64,000 nt of DNA, taken from the NCBI GenBank assembly GCA_027579435.1, contig JANBPK010000955.1, positions 1-64,000 of the forward strand. Reading direction: 5' to 3'. The position numbers and the translations under genes are program-made. The stretch is from Candolleomyces eurysporus (Eukaryota; Basidiomycota; Agaricomycetes; Agaricales; Psathyrellaceae). Below are positions 20,440-30,567 of the stretch, one piece after another. The notes beneath the pieces were generated by a model that did no database searches, was not told the origin of the DNA, and was given only the letters and a program-made list of their open reading frames with translations. Position 1 is the first letter of the stretch. Each line of letters begins with the position of its first letter.

Positions 20440-22723
20440 TGTCAAATGGCAGACAATGTCAAAGAGTAAGCTCAGACCCTTGCCTCTCTATACCATTCAC
20501 TCATGTGCCCCCTAGAAATCAGGAGTACTTTCCATATTTGATGACAGAAGCTCTTTGGAATATGTGCCACCACAAGCAACTTGGATCTGTGCTGATCAAG
20601 TTTGGTTATGCAATGCAGCAAGAGTATGGCTCAATCCAATCAGGTATGTAAGTCCCACACTCATATACTTTGTCTTTTGAGGTCATGACTCACTGATATC
20701 TCTGCAGTGAACATATGGGCTACAATGGAGCAGCTGGCACAGCAATCAAGTACAGTACAAGCCAGATGACACTGATTCCGTCAATGAAGATTGGCAGTTG
20801 CTGGCTGATCAGCTCCTGCCATGTGTCACATCACCAATTGTCCGCAATCTCTCTTTGAACAATGAAGGTTTGCCATTGTTTCCAATAGTAGACATGGACT
20901 CCATTACTGTGATCCAACTTCAGGAGGTTTTCAAGGTATATTTCAAGCAAGTTTGGGGTAGGGTTTGACAAGCTGTTGTCACTACAATTTGATAGCTGAG
21001 GCTCATAACTTTTGTAGCATTTTCCTGGTGAAGTGATCTGGAATGGCGAGACTGCTAACACACACAAACTAACTCCTAACACCAACTCCAAGTCGAGCCA
21101 TGTGAGGTAAGTAGTATGTATAGACCTTTTGTAGTCATACCACACCAAAATCAGGGGTGCGAGTATGGGGGGTAGTGTAGAGTACTAAGAACTAACAAGT
21201 TCTCTCTCTTGTGCACACTAATTCCAAGTAATCAAGGAGTACTCAATAGTCACACAGTTGACCCATAAGGTTATATCTTTCTAGCTTTGATCTTTCCTTT
21301 AACTTAGTATCACGCCATGCGAGATAAAAGTCACAAAACCTAGTTGATTGCAAACGCAAAGTAAACACAAATAAAACAGTAGTAATTCTCTGGGGAAAAA
21401 CTATGCTAAGAGAGTCTAATATATATACTATCTGGAGCTGTGCGATCACCGGAGCATGGTAAATAGGTGTACACAAGATTTATAAATAAAAGAGTCCAGG
21501 CCCCAGCTAGAGAGAGAGATAAAGAGATAAAAAGAGGGTATTGGATACGCCAAGGTGCCACCATGACTATTAATAGATTCCTTTCGCTTTTTCTGGTATG
21601 CCAAGCAGGATGCCAAAGTTGATCGAGGGTGGTCAGTCTACAGTTGTTCCAACCACTGCCTTGGTGTGCCTTTGTTCACGCCACATGAGGAGGAGTGAGA
21701 CCTCTGTTAATTGAATAGAATTATCTTGGCAAGTCCCTTGAGACTGCCCTCTGGGTTATCTCTTTCTGTGAAAGACCTTCCTTTCAGAGTACTTTTGGGC
21801 TCCTTTCTCATGCCGTGCCAGACATCATGCCGTTTGATGTGCCAAAACCCTGCCGCACCATCTCTTTATGTGCCTAGAGACTTGCCCCACTGCTCTAGCA
21901 CTGAATATACTCAATTAATGTGAGGCCGCACAAGAGGTTAGGTATCTTTAGTGCCTAGGAAACCACCTCTATAGCTTTAGTAGTGAAATTGGGTTGTTCA
22001 GCTGCAGGGTAGGCCATTTGATCTGAAGCAGCGCCAACTGGCTAGCTTACTAAACCCTAATCTTGGGTATATGGCAGACACACCTCTAAGTCGGCAGTCC
22101 TCAAGTGGACTCCAACTCTTGTGAACCCAAAAGTAGCGCACTCTTTAGTTATCCTTTGCACCACATGAGTTATCTCAATACTGGAAGGGTTTCATTGTGA
22201 AGAGATTAATTAGACACAACTGTTAATTGAATTGTGAACCATGTATTCAATAAAATGGGTATTCAATAAAATGGGTATTTATTTGCAAAAAAGCAAACAC
22301 GGTTGTATCACTGGCCTGTGGATGACAAGATGCCTGCAATTCCATGGAATGAAATTATTTGCCACCCCAATGTCTACATTGACACTGAGAAGTTCAACCT
22401 TCCTACTCCTATTCAACCAACTAAGTGCTGTGAGATCTTTGATCTTGCAGAACACCTCTTTGAGCTTGCCTCAACTTGTCAGCCATTTTGATTCCATTCC
22501 CACAAAGACATTGTTGAGCAGAGACATGTACAATTCATGGCCATTGAAGAGGAGCATGAAGCAGAGGAAGAAGTTGAGGAACCACTGGTACCATTACAGC
22601 TTATTCAACTGGAAGATCTTGCATTTTTCCAAGCCCCTATTGGCAGACCTTCCCATTCTGCCAAAGGTTCCTGATGCAAGCACATCTGGCACTCCAAACC
22701 AGCCTTCCACTAAGTGTGCATGA
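20440..22723 (+). pseudogene. Unclassified coding remnant split by element C
   Basis: Before element C, fragments such as YLMTEALWNMCHHKQLGS (about 20540-20600) and LPLFPIVDMDSITVIQLQEV (about 20870-20930) look protein-like. Directly after the element the frame HWPVDDKMPAIPWNEI (22309-22355) continues with EIFDLAEHLFELAS. The pieces are most simply one decayed protein into which element C jumped, and may be the rest of the frame starting at 19920. Family unknown, with no catalytic motif that I can name. The limits are approximate. Confidence 0.35.
21029..22310 (+). mobile_element. 1.28-kb TG...CA element, copy C
   Basis: It begins TGAAGTGATCTGGAATGG and ends GGTTGTATCA. It is flanked on both sides by CTGG (21025-21028 and 22311-22314), a perfect 4-bp target duplication. 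It is highly similar to copy B, differing by scattered transitions and small indels, including a short local duplication near 22250-22275. No coding frame of note is present. The TG...CA ends, the TATA-like AATATATATACTATC near 21420 and the small target duplication together suggest a solo LTR about 1.25 kb long. Confidence 0.85.
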
Positions 22724-23441
22724 TCAAGTTCCCCAATAGAAATCTACAATGCCCTTGAGTCTGAGAATGAGCTCAACAATACTGCTCAATCCCCAGGAAT
22801 CCTCCTATCAAAGCTGATTGATGTCAGTTTAATGCAAGATATAGCCAAAGTTGTAGGCTGTGGAAGGGGCTGTGGAAATGGTCTGTAGCACTGGAGCCAG
22901 TCACACTGGAGGCAGGTTAGCAATAGTTGAGCTGGCTCAGTGCTGGAGCAGCAGACACAGTTGCCTGCCAGCCAAATTTGGACCTGAGTTAGTTGCTGGA
23001 GGTTTGCCTTTGCCGGCAAAACAAAAGTATGCCATTCTAATTGACTATTTACATAGCTGAAAACTGATTTGTCTTCTACAGAGCACACTGGGAGTGGGTG
23101 CCATTAACAAATTCTAAAAAGCACAAAGAGTAGCATGGTTGAGCTTTACCCTCACTTTCTCCTTTCACTCCTCATCTTCTTCCAGCACATCTCTTTGAAT
23201 CATCATCTTAAACACTTCTTCCCATTGACTTTTTATTTCAGTCTCTTTGAAGACAGCTTTTTTAATACTTTGATAATGTATCTGTCTTTTATGGTGTGTC
23301 TATGTAGTGGTTATTTAAATAGTAATCAAATATTGGTTAAGTAATTGTGATATCTGCCCAAACCTGACTCTTTAAAACAAGGTGATTTGGCTTTTTCACA
23401 AAGACATAGCTACAAGGTATATGTAGGGAGCTACAAAAACC

Positions 23442-24062
23442 TGGGGCTTGACATATGTACAGACTTGCATGCAAAGCAACAGTCTTAACAAACACATTGA
23501 GGATGGAGACACTGAGAGCAGAAGTGAAACTGTAGTCACTGGGGACAATGCATATATTGCAGACTGGATGGATAAGGCTCACAGATGGCCCGGAAATAAT
23601 GTTCTGGAAGCTGCTGCTGAACTTGGCAGAAGAGAATCGGACCTTGCTAATGACTGGTTTGCAAATTGTTTGGAATTCAATCACTTGAAATCTGCTTCTA
23701 GGTGGATAAAGGATCAAGTTAAAGAGTGCCCAAATGATCAGATTCAAAGCTTGCCAGAGGTTGACTATTCAATACTGAAGGGTGAATAATGTTAAGTTTT
23801 TTACTGGTCATGGCTTATTTCAAAAAACTCTTGTCTGGCTCTCTACCAGAGTCACCTCTGTACATCAATGCCGATGGAACTGCAGGTACTGAAAAATCAT
23901 ATCTTATCTGGGCTATTTCTGCTGAGTTGCATAAACTCTTTACACATACTGTGGAAAGTGGAGGAAATTCTGTTGAGAGACAACTACCTTAAGCACCCTA
24001 AAGGGTCCAGATCACTTGAGCAGACTATGTCATTCAGGCTCCAAAGCCTTATGTTTCCATGA
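23442..24062 (+). pseudogene. Helitron/PIF1-type helicase remnant
   Basis: A frame with DNAYIADWMDKAHRWPG and NDWFANCLEFNHLKSA runs to a stop near 23788. A shifted frame then continues with LPESPLYINADGTAGTEKSY at about 23845-23905. That is the Walker A region of PIF1-type helicases found in Helitron transposons, where GTxGTGKSYLI is expected. The glycine before the lysine is replaced by glutamate here. The later helicase motifs are absent or unreadable. It is a short decayed piece of an autonomous element. Confidence 0.6.
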
Positions 24063-25880
24063 GTGCCTGATCCAGACTTCTCTTCAATGTTCTATCTTTT
24101 TCTTTTAGTATCTAGTGAGTAATTATCAGTTATCTATCAAAGGAGCCTTTTAGATACAAGAATAGACTAAGTCTTTTTCTCCTATCATCATGCTTACCAA
24201 TGTGCAAAGCTTTGCACTGTGCTGTTCATTTAGTTGCTGTGTCATGCTAGCTTAGTGGACTGGTGATATTGGGCTGATAGGAATAAAGATACATTTCATA
24301 CCTCAACTTCTGTGACTAATAACTTGAATTTTGAGTCTTCCCTGAATCATAAATTTGAGTATTTGTGTATTCATTGGAATACACCAAATTTAAGGATATT
24401 AAGTATACTTTAACATACTTGAGTCAAAAATGCCTCAGAATAACAAGAGAAGAAGGAAGAGAAAAAATCAGACAAAGAAAAGGGGAGAGAAAAGGGGAGC
24501 TCACACTCAGCAGGGTGAGTGCTAGCCTGCTCTCCATTGCCAATGCTTCCTTACAGGAGAATGACTTTCGCAAGTGACCATTACTATGATTGTTAATGTA
24601 AACTCTGTACAAAAACAAGAAACTGCTCAAATCTCGCAAAAAGAGGGAACAATACTATTGCACCATGGTCATCAGCAAACCAGCNAAAAAACTTTGGGAA
24701 ACCTTCACACTTTTTTGGCCCATTCCCCTGCCAAATTTGGCTGAGCTTTTTGCCAAAAATAGAGTCAGCTTTTTGGCTCATAGCTTTTCAACTTTTTTCC
24801 TGCTTAAAGGCGTGTAGGAGCGTGCGAAAAAGGCCAAAAGTAAAGTCTAGGTTTACTAATGACTACTAAACGGGCATCTCAAATTTTAGCATTGCGAAGT
24901 CTAATCTCGTTGATGTGTAAATGGCAGCTTGCTTGGACTAGACTCGAAAAGGAGGCTCCAAGTAAATGATAGCCTCCATGGAACGTTACATCGCCATATC
25001 CCTTCAGGGAGCTCAGTCTTTTCTCTCTTCTCACGTACTTGATTCTCCGCCGACTCCTGCCCACGAACGGCCAACGGGTGCAGGTTTCCAGAAACAAGTT
25101 ACTTTCTAAAGGATATATCAAACTCGCATCGTAGTGACCCACAGGCACCGTCAGCAAGCTCGTGGGAACGGGTACAATGGGAGAATCTGAAAGATCTGAC
25201 AGCCATTTTCGGTCACTCTAACGAGAAGGATCCAAGTATACACGTGTTGATGCACACTGCTTGAGCTGTTGCTTGGCTGTTGCCCGAGGGCTAGTAGTGC
25301 CAGCTTCGGCCAGCTATGCGAAGGCGCCAGATGGTGAGCTGGTGTGGCATCCCTCAGGACCAGACGTAATGACAATTGAGCATCGGGTGCCGGCCCCTTC
25401 GCTCACTTATGCACTGTACCTCTCCTCTTCGATTTACTGGCATCGGCCAACTTCTCCCCTCCGCAGAAGTCTTGTCTGAGCTTGATGCAAGAACATCGAG
25501 AGTGAAACTCGAGGTTTTTGAGCTTCGCACACGTGTGCACTGCCTTGTAGCCTCATGGCCGGTGTGCTGACTTCTTCACACCTAGGTACCGAACACGCCG
25601 TAGATCACATAAATGGAAAGCTCAATGACAACGTAGGGTCCCCAAACTCAGTTCACCAAGTACATCTAAGCACGTTTTTTGATCAAGCTCCATTCCAAGG
25701 AAAATGCATCTCTGGGAGAACCAATTAGCCAGCGAAAAGGCACATCATACGCCGATTCATGAGGCGCCGGCATTGCGATCTTGACTCAGAGCCGACAGCT
25801 TCCTGGTGGTGTAGCCCACTGTTCGCGGAGCAAGAACAGGATTCTTGTCCAAAATCAGGAGCAGGTCCGTATTATGACGG
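24063..25880. other. Boundary of the transposon block; no gene resolved
   Basis: Up to about 24850 the sequence is AT-rich and CpG-poor like the transposon block. After that CG dinucleotides reappear and the composition matches the gene regions. Around 24680-24780 there are short inverted GCCAAA/TTTGGC motifs. Open frames at 24879-25570 have no start context, splice model or motif that I would trust. Confidence 0.45.
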
Positions 25881-25888
25881 TATAAAAA
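25881..25888 (+). promoter_or_regulatory. TATA box of the first NACHT gene
   Basis: TATAAAAA lies 39 bp before the proposed ATG at 25920. This spacing supports that start over the first in-frame ATG of the unspliced reading at 25982. Confidence 0.5.
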
Positions 25889-25919
25889 GGTCTGACATCC
25901 GTGAATCCCCATTACCACA

Positions 25920-27796
25920 ATGAAGTTAGGGGATTGTCACCACTGCGGCGCTGCCAAAGGCAAGTTCCTTCAACCCACTGTATGTTCTTCTGGCTCATGT
26001 TCCCGGTAGCATTGGAAGCCCACGTTACCGGAGAAGCCCTCCCACAGTCGGTGACACGGGATGGGCGTCGCCGTGAGGCTAGCTTGGCTGTTCAAGACGA
26101 GCTGGAGAGCTGGATCGAGGCCGCGAATGAAGCGCAGACAGTCAGATGGGTGCTCGGTCCAGCGAGCTCTGGAAAGACAGCAATCTTGACATCGGTTGCT
26201 CACAACTCTGACGCAAAGGGCTTGCTCGCTGCAGGTTTTTTCTTTTCCCCATCAACGGAAATCGAGAAGCTGAAGCAATCGTTCATTCCCACTCTGGCCT
26301 ACCAGCTCGTTCAGCATCCGAACCTTGTCGGGCTGGGAGAGTGTATCCTCTCTGCGGTGAATCAATGTCCAAGTGTCTTTGACTTGACTCCTGAGAAGCA
26401 GCTCGATACCCTGATCCTGGTCCCTCTCCGTCAGCAGTCCAGCATTAATCGGTCCTCGTGGCCGAGGGTCGTAATTATCGACGGGCTGGACAAATGTCAG
26501 GTCGTGCCGTACGACCAAAACCACTCAGGGAGTGATGACCGAAGCGCGATACTCCAGGCCATCCTCGCTGCCGTCACCAGCTCGACATTTCCCTTCAAAG
26601 TGATCATTGGTAGCCGTCCTGAACCTGACTTTCGTGCTGTCTTTGAGCGCGCAGCGAAGGTTACGACGACGATATCCCTCGATCAATCTTGGAACACACA
26701 AGTGGACATGGCCTCGTTTCTCCAGGCCAAATTTTCTCTAATGCGGCGCCGCCATCGCCTTGAAGCGTCATGGCCTTCCAGCGATCTTCAAAGGTTGCTA
26801 ATCCAGAATGCGGCCGGTCAATTTATTTATCTGAAGACCATCGTCCGGCACCTCGAAATGTCGAGATCCCCACCCCAAACCACCTTCGCTACTCTTCTCA
26901 CCAACGTGGTTATGCCTTTCGCTCACTCGTTCAGTAATCCCATCGCTCAGCTCGATAAGTTATACACTTATATCGTGAATCTCAGTCCCAACCCACCCTT
27001 ATCCGCGCTATGGCTGTCATTGATCAACGAAATCAACTGCGGGCGCTACTGCTCTGGACCGGAGAGGTCGTTTCCTGCCCGGTTCCTCCGACAATTTTTA
27101 GAATCATTTCCAGGCGAAGCGGAGCTCTTGCTTTGCCACCTCCATTCCTTGGTTCAGATACCATCCGAAGACGACGCCACCTCACTTTTCTCTTTCTACC
27201 ACAAGTCCTTTTTCGAGTTCTTGGATAGCAAGGAGCGCTCCGGAGACCTCCATGCCAATTCGGTGATGCGACACAAACTTTACATCGAAAGGTATCTTGA
27301 AATATGTAAATGTATGTTCTTATTTGCTTGATAGTCTTGCTGGACCCTCATTTCGATTCCAGCCAAGGGTCTCAGCAGCATCGTGCCCGCCACCCAGTCC
27401 GATTCTTTGGCTCCTTTCGCTGAACTAGACCCTTTCTTCGAAAGGAGTTTGCTGTATGTGGGCGACAGGCATCTGGATTGCGACCCCGATTGGTTGATGC
27501 AACTTTTTGTCGAGAAGGGTAAGCCGGCCAAAGTCCGAAAGGCATTCGTGTGGGCCCATAGAAAGGTGCGTCGTCCGGTGTTTGTTTACGCGTTTTTATA
27601 TGCTCAATTGTTCCTTTAGTGCTCGTGGTATCGTTGCTCTCCGGCCTGCTCGCTATGGCGAGACGTCATACGCCGCTGCTGTGCATCTGCCGACTGGGTC
27701 ATTCCTTCCCAAGTTTGGTTGCTCCGAGATCGGCTTCATCACTACACTGAGCTTCCTGATAAGTACTTTTCAGCCCCATCGCACAATCGCTTTTAG
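25920..27796 (+). CDS. NACHT-type STAND NTPase, copy 1
   Basis: The model has four exons: 25920-25959, 26010-27311, 27363-27565 and 27620-27796, giving 573 aa. The first intron is GC-AG (50 nt), the others GT-AG. The protein has a short N-terminal leader, then a P-loop NTPase with Walker A GPASSGKT, the family motif LLAAGFFFS, Walker B VVIIDGLDKC and IIGSRPEPDF. A helical region ends in FSFYHKSFFEFLD, as in fungal NACHT proteins. There are no WD40, ankyrin or TPR repeats. The last exon encodes a Cys motif CSWYRCSPACSLWR. STAND NTPases act as nucleotide-dependent signalling switches, in fungi often linked to non-self recognition. The role here is inferred from family only. A paralogue with the same exon plan starts at 33174. 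Confidence 0.85.
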
Positions 27797-27989
27797 AATT
27801 GATCAGAGACATGTCGGTGTTACCTGCGTGAAACGCGGTCAGGATAAATCAAACAACCAATTGTCCGTCAGTTTTGTAATGTGTCCCGGTTGTCGAAAAT
27901 TTAGGTCTCGTGATGTGCATCCTATTCAAACGAAGACAATCATGGGCAGGCAGACCCTTCGGATACCTCGATGAAAAATCTAAATCTAC

Positions 27990-28268
27990 AGTGCTGGGAT
28001 CCAAGCTTTTTTTTTGCATTTGGCAAGATCGTGGCAAAGCGTATCCTTCGATTAGAAAAATTTGTTACTATTCTGCATTGGGGCAGAATGTGGTGTTTAT
28101 TGTCTTTTGCAGGCCCCAATAAGCGGATTCTGGCGTTTTGCGAGCGACAATACACAAATAATTGTACATGTCTTTTGCCCATCGCAGGACTCTTGTCAGA
28201 AACGAAGATTCTTTGGATCCGTTTTGCACACATCTTGCAGATTGCGGAAAAGTTGGATCCCAGCGGTG
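27990..28268. repeat. Imperfect inverted repeat, possibly a small foldback element
   Basis: Arms of about 58 bp (27990-28048 and 28212-28268) are imperfect reverse complements, both containing the shared core GCTGGGATCCAA and the related TGGCAAGAT / TGCAAGATG segment. About 160 bp lie between them. The long plus-strand frame across it (27971-28396) has no supporting motif. Nothing else is supported in 27797-29537. Confidence 0.45.
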
Positions 28269-29537
28269 CTATGCATTACGCAGTAGGTGCACAACTTGGG
28301 GCGCTCGGCGAACTACTTTCTTTTCTGTTCAGCCGATATCTTAACTCTCAGGCGCATGCTCGCAGTCACCACCCCGGGCCTCTGCAAAGTGCATAGTTCA
28401 GATCACATGTTCCCGTTCCTGGACACTGGATCGTACTCTAGGTTTTTTCGTCTCCTCTTTGATAGCTACAGTTAAACTACAAAGAACAATGGACAACCCT
28501 CGGGAGACTAATGATCCAAAGAGCTTGAGGTTGACTCGGCGCCACAGTCAACCATGTCTTCGATGCATCCAGATTTGTGGTGGTCTTTACAACGCCCCAT
28601 TATTGACACCGCCGACAGTCTCCCTTCGCCTTCGGGTCCGGCCTCACACGCCCATGAACGTGATACCTTATCGAATTTAGCAACGTATTTTTCGAGAATC
28701 TCCTGGATAGAATTATTCAACCTCAGGCGCAAGCGAACTCAGATCATGGTCCGCGTTCGGAAGGCGAAACCTTAGTGCTCGTTCCTGCAGCTTGAGAAAC
28801 GGGAGGGCACACACGGAGTGCGAATTGCGACGAAACAGCCTTCTACGGCTAGATGTATATATCTCCATATCTCTTTGATCTCAATTCACAAGTCTAACTC
28901 AGTCTCTAACCCTTGTAACCCCCACCCCCCGGCACCGCGGTTAGCATGTTGCCGGCGCCCGGATATTCAGAGAAATGCTTCCTCACCGCGGGTGTGCTCC
29001 AGCAAAAAAAGAGATGAAATGGTTGATAACCAAAGCATTTCTACTACGTAGCAACGGGGCGGCGCCAGTTATCCAGGTCTATCTGGTTCTGCCCTCTTCT
29101 CGTTATTCATTCTGGTAACCCCCAATCTATGTCTTGGCACGTGGTGGGTTTTCAAACTCCGATGGCTAATGGGGTCACGGAGACTCAGAGTCAAACCTTT
29201 CACGTGTGCACTCACCCAGGAGAATTATGGCGGAAGGATGTGTGGTACTGGACACGCTTGAACTCTCGGGCAATGCGTGTTTGCTGGACTGCTTGGTCTG
29301 GTGAGCATGCGCCACTATATTCACGCCACACTTATTTGACTAGGTTTTCGATAAATGCTTGGGATCACGGATGAATGAATTTACAACGACGACATAACAG
29401 GGGATCAGATCAGTGCTGTATGAGTTTGCGGCGCGGGGAAAACCAATCGCATCTACGTATTGCTCAACCCATTCCTACATGCACCGCTCCCACTCAAGGC
29501 ACATGGCCTGCCTCGAGGATTCGATGTTTAATCACGG

Positions 29538-29544
29538 TATAAAT
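29538..29544 (+). promoter_or_regulatory. TATA box of partner gene 1
   Basis: TATAAAT lies 49 bp before the ATG at 29587, matching the spacing of the TATA box of the paralogue at 36369-36376. It argues against the in-frame ATG at 29524, which would lie upstream of the box. Confidence 0.5.
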
Positions 29545-29586
29545 GGGATACACAAATTTAAACCAAACAATCCTCCCAAACTTCCT

Positions 29587-30567
29587 ATGCTCAGCATCCG
29601 CCATCCCCCCGAGAACGGCAGTGCTCCACTTCCACTCGATGGCGACACAGGGGCGATCGGACAGCTTCGGTGGGATAGGGCCGAACGGTACCGGGTTCTT
29701 AATCCGAGCTTGAGGGAGCCGCTCAACATCACGCTCTTGGACCGGAACATCCAGCTTGCAACGGAAGGGGCCCATGACCTCCTCGAAGACCTGGTCGACA
29801 GCCTTGGGTTGCAGGGACTGTCATGGGAGAAAGTGATTGGTGCCTTTTACAACTGCGGCATGCTGTTCGCCGATCGGGACTCAGAGGAGGAAATTGAAAG
29901 GGACGACAACCTGCCAACTGTGACGCCGCCGCGGTGGAAACATCCTTTCAGACAGGGCCGGCTTGACTCTGTCAATGCGTCGATGGTCAACCGAGTGAGC
30001 ACAGTCCTGTCCCTATAGATTTTTCCCTCCCTTCTGAAAAACATACAGGCTCATGGATGGTTGATGAAATTCATGACAGATGGAGGTGTTCAGACGGATC
30101 TTGGATTTGACGTCGAAGACCTCATTCGACGTCTTGTCCAACTTCCGTATGCCTTGGATGAGGGCCTCAAGCGTAGGGAGACAACATTTCTGTGTGTAAA
30201 CGTCTTGCGGTATCTCGATCCTGAGCACCCATATATACAGGTGCGCAAATCTCATGGATCAATTTCATAGACGGGGTGTCGATCAATGATATTGCCACAG
30301 GTGTCTCGTCTCCGTCTCTTCGTCTGGGCCCGCTTCAATGGCACGAAGATATATCCGGTGGACTGGGGAATCAAAGGCAGTGCGTCGAAATTTATATTTC
30401 GAGTAGTCACGAGGCTTGGTTGTTCACACCATCTAATAGCATACAATTCTTTGAAGTATCGTCCCCGGGACAAAATGCTTCGAAACATCGCTATCCAACC
30501 ACGGTTCATAGTCAGTCAGGAAACACAGGATTTGATTCGGCGTGGACATCCTAGCAACATAACCTGA
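29587..30567 (+). CDS. NACHT-linked partner protein 1, unknown function, 268 aa
   Basis: Four exons: 29587-29994, 30049-30240, 30301-30379 and 30440-30567, all GT-AG. The last intron (60 nt) is a multiple of three, so read-through is also open. It is included because the paralogue at 36419 has an intron in the same place and phase, and the spliced C-termini align (GTYNSLKYRPRD here, GVYNSSRYQPRE there). Conserved blocks are LRWDRAERY, LATEGAHDLLEDL, LSWEKVIGAFYNC, TTFLCVNVLRYLDPEHPYIQ and VSRLRLFVWARFNGT. It looks soluble, with no signal or membrane segment. It lies 1.8 kb after NACHT copy 1 on the same strand, and the arrangement is repeated for copy 2. No known domain was recognised. Confidence 0.75.

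Noticed and set aside
16587..21923. 60-70 residue frames at 16587-16769 and 21711-21923 as a conserved small gene
   Set aside because: They are equivalent positions in two copies of the same non-coding 1.25-kb element, so similarity reflects the repeat.
25901..25981. GTG start at 25901 for the first NACHT gene
   Set aside because: GTG is not used as a normal start in fungi; the ATG at 25920 with a GC-AG intron is in frame, has a TATA box 39 bp ahead and is mirrored in copy 2.
27971..28396. 141-residue open frame on the plus strand
   Set aside because: It crosses an inverted repeat, has a chance-like composition rich in Phe and Leu from the repeat arms, and no counterpart in the second duplicated unit.
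30380..30439. Read-through of the last intron of partner gene 1 as coding
   Set aside because: It is open because 60 nt is a multiple of three, but the paralogue has stops there and the spliced C-termini align.
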